From: Tetrahymena elliotti 4EA | Taxonomy: Eukaryota > Ciliophora > Oligohymenophorea > Hymenostomatida > Tetrahymenidae | Reading direction: 5' to 3' | Length of the DNA: 64,000 nt | NCBI GenBank assembly: GCA_000231825.2 | Contig: JH720313.1 | Location: forward strand, 678,130 to 742,129 | Shown: in pieces, positions 1 to 11,656 of the stretch | Layout: each line of letters opens with the position of its first letter | Numbering within the stretch: the stretch's first letter is position 1 | Notes under the pieces: model-generated | Told to the model about the DNA's origin: nothing | The model's database searches: none | What the model saw: the letters and a program-made list of their open reading frames with translations, nothing else | Position numbers and translations under genes: made by a program

Positions 1-125
1 ATGTATTTGATGAATATATTTTTTTAAAATGGAAATTAATTTTAAAACTAATTTAAAAAATGCATATTGATTTACATAGTTAGTTGATATGTATAATTTT
101 TAATTTTTATTAATAAGAAACTAAC

Positions 126-425
126 TCAATGCTTGTGCTTATATATTGCTAACCCTTTCTAAGATAGTTCTTATTCCCATTACTTAGCTTCCTATTCATA
201 TAATTCTTTAAGCTTGACATTTCTTACCATTTTAACTTCTTTTAAAGCATATTTCATTTCTTGATCAATCATTTTTCTAGCATATTTGTTTTAATTAGCA
301 TTATCATATTTTACTTTAGTTTCATGCCAATTAGTAATTCTAGAAATACCTTCTAACTTCTTAGAGTATTACTCTGCTTACTAATATTTTTCGTTTTGCT
401 TAATTGATCTTTAAATATTTATCAT
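126..425 (-). CDS. CFAP141: CFAP141-like doublet microtubule inner protein, 99 aa
   Basis: A single-exon frame of 99 codons starts at ATG 425 and ends with TGA at 126-128, with in-frame TAA/TAG read as Gln. The product is small, helical, charged and rich in Gln and Lys. Its last 35 residues (VRNVKLKELYEQEAKQ, then a WEQELSQKG segment) match the conserved tail of animal CFAP141 (C1orf189), where a V-R-x-x-x-L-x-x-L-x-x-x-E pattern is followed by a Q-E-L-x-x-x-G pattern. Human CFAP141 is about the same length. The family is known as a microtubule inner protein of ciliary doublets. The function here is inferred from that match, and the assignment rests on my recognition of the tail. Standard-code gene finding would break this frame at several TAA/TAG codons, so it is easily missed. 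Confidence 0.75.
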
Positions 426-1153
426 TTAAAAAATATTTTTTTTTTAAGATTTCCTTTTGTTAACTTTTTTAGTTTTGTGTTTTTTTGAATAGAAGGTTTA
501 TCTAATAATCAATTAATTTCTTTACCAAACAACCTTTTGAAACTCCTCAAATAAATAAATTAATTAATTCATCATATTTTGAAATTTACTCATTTCTTTA
601 TTATTAAATAAATCTAACAACTACTATATAAATAAATAAGTTAGAATTTTAAGATGACTAAAATATTTTGAAAAAACATATCAAGTATAAAGATATTATT
701 TATTTCTCAGGAAAGAAATATTTTCTATCAAACCGATAAATTTAGATTGAGATAAAATCTTTTTCATTTGCTGTTTGAATTTTTAAAATTTTTGAAATGT
801 TTGGATGTTTCCATCAAATTAGTATTAAAAAGAAAACAAATAAATTTAAAAATATTTATCATCTTCAATTTATATTTCTTGATTTAAAAAAATATTTTCA
901 TATTCAAATACTCATCATTCATAAACTTAATAAAAAATCATTAAAAAAATTATAATTTATAAGAGAGAATTTGATCTATATTTAGGTCTCTTTAGATAGT
1001 AAATAAATTAAGGTTTTTAAATAGGTGCTAATAAATAAGTGAAAGAAGGATGTGATAAAATGTAAATTAAATATAAATACTAGATATAAAATATTAATTT
1101 ATATTTACAATGAATTTCTTTTTTGAATATGCTTTTCTTTGAATTTTTAAAAA
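426..1153. other. Intergenic stretch, no gene seen
   Basis: This AT-rich stretch lies between the start of the CFAP141-like gene and the end of the Der GTPase gene. It probably holds the promoter and 5' UTR of the former and the 3' UTR of the latter. No coherent frame, RNA gene or repeat was recognised. Confidence 0.6.
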
Positions 1154-3166
1154 TCATTTTGTTTTATTAGAGTTAAATTTATTTAATTTTTCTTTTGCTA
1201 TTTTAAGAGTTCTTTTATATCTACTAACTACTTTTTTCATTCTGATATGTTCTATATATTTTTCTGATAATTTTTTAGGATTTCTTACTTTTTAATCTGT
1301 TTCTCTCACCAAGAATCTCAAAGGAGTTCCTTCAAGACCAAATTCTTCTGCCATTTTTTAACGCATGAATCTCATATAATTTGGTTTGAAAAGGACTTTG
1401 TCATTAACAAAGACTACAAAAGTAGGTGGACGAGACTTTACCTATGAGACAAATCTAATTTTGAGCTTATTGCCACCTTCTGTGGGAGCATTTTACACTT
1501 TTTTAAAACGGTTTAACCAGTCATTTAACATACCAGTTGAAATACGAATGTTCCATTTTTCATATGCTTTTAAAACATAATTCATCATTTCTTCTTTATC
1601 AGTTCCATTTTTCTTGGCACTCATACAATGCAAGTAAACTCCTCTAACTTAAGCTAAATTCTTTTCTAACTAATTATTCATGTATCTAAGAGCCTTTTTT
1701 TTGTATTCTTCAGGAACAAGATCCCATTTATTTACTACAAGAATTAAAGCTCTACCTTGATCACAAACATATTATGCAAGAGATAAATCTTAAGATTAAA
1801 AAGCACGAAGCGCATCGATCATACAAATAACTACATGAGATTACTTAACAGCTCTAATTGTATCACTTTAGATCTTCTTTTCTACTTCTGATACTTTTGT
1901 AATTTTTTTATCAATACCTGAAGTATCTACCAAATCAATCTTTCTTCCTCTATACACCCATTAAACTTTAATAGCATCTCTGGTTGTTCCAGCTAAATCA
2001 TCAGCTATCACACGATCTTCTTAAAGAAGACTATTAACTAAAGTAGATTTTCCACAGTTAGAACGTCCTATAATTGAAATTTAAATTGGTTTTTTCTTCT
2101 TATCATTTTAACTTGTTACACCTCTATCTTCTTTCAATAAATCATCCTTAGTATTTTATAAAGTTTCTACAGGATCAAATTCGTTGTCACTATCTAAGTC
2201 TGAGTTATTTTCTGGATCAGGATTTGCTTTATCGAATTCTCTCTCCCAAGCTGTAATATCAATATCATCTGGTAATTCTTTACTTCTCATCAATTCTAAT
2301 ATTTCCTCTCTTTGCATTATTCTAATTCTTTAAAATCTTTCTAAACGACGCTGCTTTTTAAGTAAGAAATCATCCTTAAACTTTTAAGGAACCTCTTCAT
2401 CAATTTAACGAAGTAAATCTATTAAACCATCTCCTTAATGAGCAGATACAAAGAGAGGTTCACCTAAACCTAACTTGTAAACATCATTCATAATATTAGA
2501 ATCTTCAATAATAGTTTCATTATCAGATTTGTTTGCTAACAAAATTAATTTTTTAATGAAAATATCTTTATCCTGTTCAGTGGCACTTTCATTCATTTTT
2601 TATATATTTTCTTATGTTTTATCCTGTAAAAGTCTTCTTTTTAACCATTTTGCTAATTCTCTGTCTCTAACAGTAATGCCCTATCTTGCATCAAGTACAA
2701 AAAGTGTTAAATCACTATAAATTAATGCTTATACAGTTTAATCCATCATTTTTTACTTTATTTAAGTAGGCTTAAATCTGCTAGGGTCTTTTGGAAGCTT
2801 TTCAACACCAGCAGTGTCAACTAAACGAATTGGATAACCTAAAATAGTAGTTATTTATTCTTTTCTATCTCTAGTAAGTCCAGGCATTTTATCAGTTAAC
2901 GCTTTATTCAATCCATCTTCACTTAATTTATTAAATAAAGAGCTTTTACCAACATTAGGCCTACCTACAAATGAGATAGTATAAATATCATCTTTTCTTG
3001 AAAAGTTTTCATTGTTTTCAGAAGAGCAAAATTTATAACTACTATTTTAAGTAAATGAGCCAAATGTATTGGTCCTGTTGCCCAAGCTATATAATTTATT
3101 GAAAGCTTAAGTTTGCTTAGAAGCCTACTATAAAAGTTTATTTTGGTACCTAAATAAATTAATCAT
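1154..3166 (-). CDS. DER: Der/EngA-type double GTPase, probably mitochondrial
   Basis: An intronless 670-aa frame runs from ATG 3166 to TGA 1154-1156. Two GTPase domains lie in tandem, the hallmark of Der/EngA. The first has P-loop GRPNVGKSS (residues 68-76), a DTAGV switch and ANKSD as G4. The second has P-loop GRSNCGKST (about residue 370), TTRD, DTSGI and VNKWD. A basic C-terminal region with the KH-like fold of the family follows ([10 protein letters not shown] region). In bacteria and plastids Der promotes assembly of the large ribosomal subunit. The roughly 60 residues before the first domain are rich in basic, hydroxyl and Asn residues with few acids, which suggests a mitochondrial presequence, so mitoribosome assembly is the likely role (inference). 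Long insertions sit before the first G4 and between the domains; the latter is acidic. The family call is firm; localisation is not proven. Confidence 0.92.
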
Positions 3167-4314
3167 ATTTTGAAAGTGGGATTAAATTAATAATACTTAA
3201 TATATTTATTATTTAAAATATTAACAAATTCTTTTAGATCTTTCTATTTTTATCAAAAGTAGAAACAAAATACCAAATATTCTCTTTACCAAAATAATAC
3301 TTGATCAACGTTCATTTTTGTAAATCAAATTCTATTTGCCCACAAAAAAATTATTATTTATAAATCTAAAAATAATTCCTGCTATTTTTTAAGAATATTA
3401 AATAAAATATTTTAATTCTCAAAAATATTAATTTAGGATGATTATTTATTTCTATCAAAAACTAATAAAAATTATCAAAAATATGAAAAATTGATAAAAT
3501 TAGATATTTGATATTCTGTTTCTTCTTGAAAGTAAAATTACATGTTAATTATTACAAAAAAACGCTTATTCCTAGCAAGCTATCAGAAATCAGAGTAATA
3601 TATTAATTCTATTTATTAAAAATATCTAATTTAAAATTTTTTTCAGTTTCCTTTTAACTCTCTTTAGAGATAAATTCCAATACAAAAAATTTATTTAACT
3701 TCATTTGAGAAATACTTTTTTTCCAATTTTTTCGAGAAATTTGATAAATTCTAAATTTTAAAATATTAACATTTTACTAATCTGGAAATGATGCTGAATT
3801 TTATTTTATTGATCTTCAAAAGAGATAAGAATTTAGTATCTTTAAAATTAATTACTTTAAACTTTAAAACCTATTTAATACATTTCTTAATCACAAAAAA
3901 CATAAAAATAAAGATTTAAAATATTTCAATAAATTTTATTTATCTTTCTTGATTGCTTCTAAAAATTAAAGTTACCAAATTCTCATTTTTAAATTAAATA
4001 AAAAGAAATTTTGTTTATAATTTAAATAATTCATCTTTATTTTCACAAATTTATAACTTTTAATCAAGCAAAATAGACAGTTTAATTTATTTAATAGTAA
4101 TAACTCATATTTATCTTAATTGAAAGATAAAGTTATTGATATAATTTTATCTCTACCTTATGCTAATAAAAATATATTTAAAAAACTTTTACCACTTAAT
4201 TTTAAACAACTTTACAACAAAAAACTTACTTAATTCATTTTAGTATATTTATTTTTAATTATAATTCAAGTTGTTTAACTTAAAAGTAAGTAATTTAATC
4301 ACTTAACTTGTTAA
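3167..4314. other. Intergenic stretch, no gene seen
   Basis: This AT-rich DNA lies between the Der gene start and the end of the coiled-coil gene. Oligo-T and oligo-A runs dominate. I found no frame with plausible protein composition and no RNA gene. Confidence 0.6.
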
Positions 4315-7300
4315 TCATTTCTTTTATTTGGAAGAATTCATCACCTATATGATAAAATAAAATATTAATATTTTTTTTTTTAAAATAAAAAATATTTAGA
4401 AAATTTATTTTATTACCTTTTCAATCATTGAAAAGCTCTTGGATTGATCTTTTGTTTTTGAAGTGTTATTCGAGAAGTTAAAATCGTATTTCAGTCCTTT
4501 AGTGTAAAAAAAACTATCTAGCTCTTATTTTTATTAACTCCCTTATGTTGAAACCTATTTATCCTACTTATTATCTCCTAATTTTTATTTTTTGTTTTAG
4601 ATTTATTCTTTGTCAGAGTTTTACTTTTTTTATATTTGGAAATTTTTTTATTCTTTATTTTTTAAATCAGGATGGCGGATTTAGTTATTGCTTATTTCAG
4701 ATTAATTTATTTGACTTACAGTTATATCGTAAGAAGTATCATCTTCTTCTCTTAATAAATCTCTAGTCCTATTTCCAACTCCACCATACTCTCCCTTCTT
4801 AGTATATGAATCTTCTTATTTCTTAGCTGAAGATAGGGGAGTATTTTTTTCAAATTACTGGTTTCTATTAGTTGGTGAGACTAATTTATTTTAAATTTAT
4901 TACTTTTTAAGCTTTTCCTCTTCTTTTTTTTTCTAAATCAAATCATTAATGTTAACTTTAGTATGATTATATTTTTATAAAACTTTTTGAATTTCCTCTT
5001 CATCACTATCTGAATCCTTCAATTTACTATCTTAAGCACCTAATCTTTGGCTTTAATTGTAATTTTATTTTTTAAATTTATTTTCTTTAGTTTTATCGTC
5101 ACTCTTAAGTTAGTTGAGTAAGTTCATATTATTATTGTCATTATTATTTTATCTTTGCTATTTTTCTCTGCTAACAGATCTACTACCAATATCTCTACTA
5201 AAAGAGTCTGTATTATTTTCAGCAGTCATTATTCTTTAATTAAGCCTCATAATATCAGAGTCATCTCCTAAAGTAAATATCTAATTACCTTTATTATTAA
5301 ACTAGTTGTATTTAAGATTGCCACCTGATTCATCTTAATCTCTTTGATCATACTCTTATTGATTACTGTAGTCTTCATGCCTTTCATAGAAATTGAATTG
5401 ATTTTTTTGATCTGAATTTTATTCTTCATTAAAGGTATCATTCACATTTTTATTTTCAAATTTTCTTGCGTAAACTCCTAAATTTTATTAATTCTTTTCA
5501 GAACTATAAGGCGAATATTTCTAGTCTTGAGGAGGAAGAGTTTTAAATTATTACTCTCCAGCTCCTTAACTAGATGCTGATTTATTGTAATCTTTATAAG
5601 AGTCATATTTTTTACTTAATTTCTCTTCAAACCCACTATTTGCTTCTTCAAGTTGTTATTCAGTTTATTGGATAAACTTTTTTAAACGTTCTCTTCTCTA
5701 CTCTAGGTGATTAGCTAAATTTTCATCAGCTTATTCAATTGATTTAGGACTTTGTATATTTTTTTTTTGAATTTCTTCAAATCTATTGAGTGAATTACTC
5801 TTTTGCAAACGAGATTAAATTTTTACACTTTGATCATCATTTTAATTTTAACTATTTTACAAATTATTTTCTTCTTTGAATTCAAATAAATTATTTGGCT
5901 CTGTTTTGAAATCATATTTTCCATCAAAGCTTCTTCTTTTAAATGAATCTTAGGGAACCTATAATTGATTATCTTAGCTAAATAAATTTTATCTCATGCT
6001 TTTTTAATCAGTGATATTTTATTTATTTGATAAATTCAATTTTTAAGATTTTGCCTCTGAATTATTGCTAAAATTCTCTCTTTCAATTCTTTCATTAGGA
6101 TTAAAATACTTATTTTGTCTTTCTTAACTATATTCTATAATAGAGTTTTACTTCAATTATTGTTTCTAACCAGCTGAAGGGGAGCTAAGTTAATTGATAC
6201 CAGTTGGAGGTTTTTAATTTAAAATGTTCTTTCTTTTTGAAAGTAATTCTTCAATAGACTCATTAAGAGAGTCAGTATTTTAACTTCTGTCATGTTCTCT
6301 TGTCTTTTTATTGCTGATTTCTTATGGATAATGATTGCTTTCTTATGAAGCATCCCTCACATTTTGATCTTAAGAAGCAAATTTATAAGGCAAATCTTCT
6401 TATATATTTTCTCTCATATATTAATTAGAAGATGCATATTTATAAGGTTAATCTTCTTAATAATAGTGTTGCTATTCATTTTTCTTTTAATTCATCAATT
6501 ATTCCTCCTCATCAAGTAATCTTCTTTGCTTTAGCTTTTCACTAATCAGAGAATATTTTTCTGCAATATTACTGCTTCTTTCTTTTGCTTAATTTCCTTA
6601 AGTATTTTAGGTACTACTATTTCTGCTATGTTTAACAGTTACAGTATGTTGTAAATTTTATTCTTCATCCCCAATAACTTAATCATATTATTTATCAATT
6701 TTTCTTTCAAAGAGGTTGTTTTCTTCTTTTTTAGGACTGATCTTTAATGCATCATACATAGTTCTAGGATCCATTTTCATAATTTTTTTTTCAATAGTAA
6801 ATTACTGATCTTACAATGACTTAATAATCTTCATTAAACAATGAATATTAAATATTTCAGATTATTTTTAATATTTTTTACATTTTATAGCTTTTCAAAT
6901 TGAGTTGATATTTGATTAGCTAGCTTAACTTCTATTCTATCAATAGATTATGTCTTTTAATTATCATAAACTTAAGCATGTTATCTGATATCACTTCTGT
7001 CATTTTTTTCTAATCTAAAATTATTTTTTTAAAAAATATATTCCAAATTTAATTTACTTTTCAATCTTTTCCATTATCAAATTTGAAATATATTTAAGAT
7101 CCTAAATATCTTTTCTCTATTTTTATTAATCTCTTTCATCTTATTTATTGTTTGATTCTGAAAACTCATAATGTTATATTCTTTCTTCAATTTCTATTTA
7201 TCAAAACAGCATTTTAAATCTTAAACTATCTCAATTAAAAATATTACTTTGAGAGAACTCATTGAAAGAAGTTTTAGTTTTTGTGTTTAATAGTTCAAAG

Positions 7301-8118
7301 TATGCATTAAGTTCTGTTTTTTACAAATCAAACTATTCATTTATGCTACTTCTAAATTCCTAAAAATGAGTGTAAAGCTATCTATCTTTTTATTGATTTT
7401 CTATTTCTCCCTAAACAAAATAATTTAATACCAAGAAATAATCATATAATAATTTACTTTCATCCAATATAAAAGTTCATTCTTTAATTAAGATATTCTA
7501 TCTTCAACTTTATTTTCCATTTATTTCAGGTCTATTGCTATTTCTGATGAGAATTCTTCATAATTTGCTTAAATTTTTTTATCGAAATTCTCAACTAATT
7601 TATCAAAATCTCTCTATTTCTAGTTGAATTTCTTATTTAAATTGCTTTCCTGATTTAACTTAATAAATTTTATAACAAATTAAACATTTTAGAATCTTAG
7701 CAATCTTAATTTACTAACTTATCATCAACATCAAATTTAGATTCTAATACTTTGAATTTCATATCTATATCAAGATAAATCTTGTCTTTGAAAGTTTTCA
7801 AATCTTCTTCCTTTATTAAAATATTTTTATCAAATAACATCATTTATAATATAATCTAACCTAGTTATCTACACAAGTTTGCAAAAGTTTATTTATCTTT
7901 TAAAACTTGTCAGTTTTCTCCTGTACACGTTCCATTTAACCTTCTATTAATTCTAATCTTTCTTTAATCTGATCACTTTCAACTAGTGTATCTGTAAGCT
8001 TTTTGAGTTAATCTTCTAGAAACTATATGTAGCTTTCTTTATCCCCTGATGAAAATTTTTTCTTTTAATGCAAATTTTCATAGGATTACTATTTTTGAGT
8101 GTTTAAATCTCTATTCAT
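4315..8118 (-). CDS. Unknown coiled-coil, Q/N/S-rich protein (about 1139 aa, 7 introns)
   Basis: I do not recognise the family. The model starts at ATG 8118, ends with TGA 4315-4317 and has introns at 7811-7860, 7650-7714, 7411-7457, 7194-7247, 7015-7057, 6829-6881 and 4345-4416. These join to an exact 1140-codon frame. Residues 1 to about 350 are heptad-rich coiled coil (for example DFDKLVENFDKKIQ). The remainder is low-complexity sequence rich in Gln, Asn, Ser, Lys and Glu, with two related short blocks containing DxPYKxAS near nt 6370-6450 on the minus strand. No enzyme motif or transmembrane segment is visible. A structural or scaffold role is possible but unproven. The start could lie further upstream: an ATG at 8309 could splice in through an intron ending just before 8130. 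The last intron is 72 nt and stop-free in frame, so its removal is not forced by the reading frame. Confidence 0.7.
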
Positions 8119-9297
8119 TAAAGATGGATCTAATCTCCTAATTTTAATCAATATTTGTAAAAGCTTGATTTTTAAAAATAATAAATTTGTTTTAAATCAA
8201 TAAATAAGATTTCGCAACTTTGTTTAAAAATTTATAATTAATAATTTGAAAATATCTTCAAATGTTAAATAAAGTCCTCATGTTTTATTTATATCTTTTC
8301 TTCATTCATTTTTCTTTTATTTCAATTACTCATTTTTTACAATCTTGCAAACTTATTTTAAAACTTTCCAGTTAGCAAAACTAAAATTTTAGGTGATTCA
8401 GTTAAATTTATTTATTGCTTTAAATTTAAAATCTTTAATCATTTTTTTTTTCATTTTTAAAGTAAAAAATATCTAAAATTAAAATGAATAATTCTATTAA
8501 TTATTCATAATATTGGAACTCATTTTTAATTTTTCCTCTAAGCAAAATGAATTTTAACCAAAAAAAGATATTTAAATTATTAGCATTTACATTCTAAATG
8601 TATAAATTTGTAATGATTTTTAAAGTATTGAATAATTTAGAATTTGAGTTATCTCTGTTAAATAGATTTAAAACATATTTTTAAAATTTAAAAGAAGTGT
8701 TTTTAAGGTTAGTCTAATCATTTTTTTTTAATTTATCAAAGCTCTCATTAATAGAATATGAAAGATAGTTTAGGTGAATCTTAAGCTCTATTTTATTTAA
8801 ATAAAAATTTGCAAAATAAGATTTGAAATACTGTATTTTTTAACAAAAAGGGGAAATAATATTAGATCATAAGTTTTTTAAATTTATGCTAACTTTAATG
8901 AATTATCCTAAAATTAAAATAGTTATCTTTCAATTAAGGTATATCTTTTTTTACTGAGAAAATAGAAGCAAAATTGTTGTTAAAATTACTTTCATCTGAA
9001 ATTTAAAATTAAATGATAAAATATTTATTTTTAAATTAATTTAAAGATATTACTCAAATAAAACTTCTAATGATTAAATTAAAATAAATAAACTTAATTT
9101 ATTAAAATTTTAAAGAAGTTTGTTCAAATTTAGATAGATAAATACATAAATGAATAATATTAATGAGCTTAAATTTATTTCAGGGTATTAATAATATACA
9201 TACAATTTAATAGAGTATTAAAAACTTAAGAAGATTATAAAATATTTGATAAAAGTAGTTTGTGACATTTTTATCTAATTTTTTTTAAATTGGTCAA
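8119..9297. other. Intergenic stretch, no firm gene
   Basis: This stretch is AT-rich and lies upstream of the coiled-coil gene and downstream of the LRR gene. A short minus-strand frame beginning at ATG 8309 (MNEEKIQIK...) could be an upstream exon of the coiled-coil gene. Nothing else coherent was seen. Confidence 0.5.
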
Positions 9298-11034
9298 TCA
9301 GTACTCATAGTTGAATTTACTGATAAAAGGAACATTGAACTTTACTAATCGTTTTAACTTATAAATGTTACTAAAGCTAAAAGTTATTTATTCTAACTGG
9401 AGGTCATTCCTTTTTAAAATAAAAAAATATCGGCAACTATTTAGATTATAAATAAAAGAAAATACTCGCAAAATAAATATAATATGGAAAGGCTATTGCA
9501 TTTTTTCAGAAGAAGGCATAATTAGAGTAATTCATTTGCAAAAATAAAATTATTGCTAATAATTAAATTAGAATAAATTTTTTAAATTTAATATAAAAAA
9601 ATTACTGAAATCTTAAATTCAACATATTTAATTTAGGAAGGTATTACAATCCTTCTCCAAGACCTGACACACCTTTTAGAGATATTCTATTACTTCTAAA
9701 TATTAAATAAGATAAAACAAATATTTTTTTAAGTTATTAATCAAAACAAATTTAATTAATTTAAAAATGTAAAAGTTTATATTACGAAAAGTCAATCATA
9801 AGTGACTCAAGGTTTTTGCATTCACCCAAAGCTTGTCCTGCAAAAAATGTTCCTTCATCTCCAATATTATTGTCACTATAATTAGGTGTAGGATAGATAT
9901 TTATAAAACTAAAAGATAACTTACTTAATGAATAAAGTCAAACTTGTTAAATTTTTAATTTTAGATATTCCATCAAACAAACTTTTAGCTCCAACTTAGT
10001 TTATGTTATTATCTCTTTTTAGAAATTTAAACTAAATTTATACTCATTATTGCGAATTCAATCAAATAAAGATCGATAGTATATATATCTTTTACGTTAG
10101 ATGAATCTACAAAGTTTTAAGTTTCCAACATCCCTCAAATCCTTATCCTAGACTAAGAGCTCCAATATCCCCAATATGATTATCTCTTTTGATGAAATTT
10201 ATGATAGAATTTGAGTAAAAATTATTCATTCATTAAAAATAAAGTTTTATGAGATAAAATTAGACTATCTCTGCTCTAAACAGCAAAAAATATTTTAAAA
10301 ATAACTTACTGTAGATAAATGTAAAGTTTAGTGAGATTTGAACAAGATTTTATTCCTTAACCAAAATCTGCTAAACCTGCTTCTAAATTACCATTTTTAC
10401 TGTTAAAATAAAAAAAAATTAAAATAAATAAGAAATATTTAATAACCTTAAATAGATCTCAAGAATACTGAGTTAACTCAATTGAACTAATTATTTCCCA
10501 AAATAAGATATGCCTTCAGACTCGATACTATTATTTCTAGTTTTTAATTATAGATTTAAGGATAAAACTTTCATCAAACAGTCCAAATCAAAGGATTTAC
10601 CTCAAATCAAAGACTAAATTTTTTAAATTGTTGCATTATCCAATACCATTACAAAGATCGATAGCTCCTATTTAAGTTATTTGGTTCTTTCTAATTGTTC
10701 AACAAGAATAAAATTGTTTATCTATAAACGTTTAAATCAAAAATTAAAAATAGTACTGTAAGTAAAGTTATAGATGTTCTAAATTCTCACATTATGCTAA
10801 GTATTTTCCTAAATCTGCAGAGCCTTCATCTCCAATCCAACTGTTTTTTTTTTTAATTTTCAAATTAAAATTAGATAAAAAATGGATTCTTACATAAAAT
10901 CTAAAAGAATTTTTTTCAAGGTGAAAAATTAAGAATTAGAAAACTTCATTAATTTAAAAAGGAAATTAAAATAGAGATAATTTTCTATTTTTATTTACAG
11001 CCTCAATGCTTTTAAACTTGCTCGTATCTAACAT
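9298..11034 (-). CDS. Leucine-rich-repeat protein with one repeat per exon (about 333 aa)
   Basis: The model has 12 exons: 10999-11034, 10894-10943, 10757-10840, 10601-10690, 10447-10536, 10310-10399, 10096-10185, 9925-10014, 9786-9875, 9606-9695, 9466-9555 and 9298-9409. They total 334 codons ending in TGA. Eight consecutive internal exons are exactly 90 nt (30 residues) and all internal introns fall in the same codon phase. Each repeat follows roughly N-x-I-x-x-x-G-x-x-x-L-x-x-x-L-x-x-C-x-x-L-x-x-L-x-L-x-L, as in DNHIGDIGALSLGQGFEG. This matches the ribonuclease-inhibitor/RNI-type LRR arrays that are very numerous in Tetrahymena. The function of such stand-alone arrays is protein binding in general; the partner is unknown. 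The first exon (MLDTSKFKSIEA) is the least certain; an alternative start is ATG 10949. Confidence 0.85.
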
Positions 11035-11656
11035 GACTTTTTTATTTTAGAAATATATTTAATAATTTAATCAATTTTTTTATTTAAATTTATTGTTTGA
11101 TTATTTTATTGTAAAATCATCAAAAATTCATAAAATCATATTTAAAATTTTAATTTAGATTTGTATGATTAATGAACCCAATATTAATCAAGACAAATTA
11201 AAAAAGACAAAATAAAATTCTTGATAATACATTTTAAAACTTTTAATGGGTGTTAATTTGGGTTTCTAATTTAGTTTTTGCTTTCTAATATTATTTTGAA
11301 AGGATAATAGATATTGCTTAATAAATAATAAGCAGATTTTTGAATTAAAAAATATAGGTGTTGCTAACTGTTTTAAATTAAATTAGGAGTAAAGAAATTC
11401 AATAAGTAATAAATATTAATTAATTTTGAGTCAATAATTGATATCAATAATTTTTATAAATATAGATAGATTCTGCAAATAAAAGTTTTGAAAATTTTTG
11501 TGTATTTATAAATAAAGAGTGGATATACTGATTAAAAATAAAAATAATTATTTTATTTCTTTATATTAAAAACATAAATAAATAAATAGGTTCATATCAC
11601 TCAAATAAGCAAATATTTATAAAAGCATTTAATCAGATAATAACCAAAAGCTAAAA
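11035..11656. other. Divergent intergenic region
   Basis: This stretch separates the LRR gene (minus) from the EF-hand gene (plus), so both promoters should lie here. It is AT-rich with no recognisable element. Confidence 0.55.
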
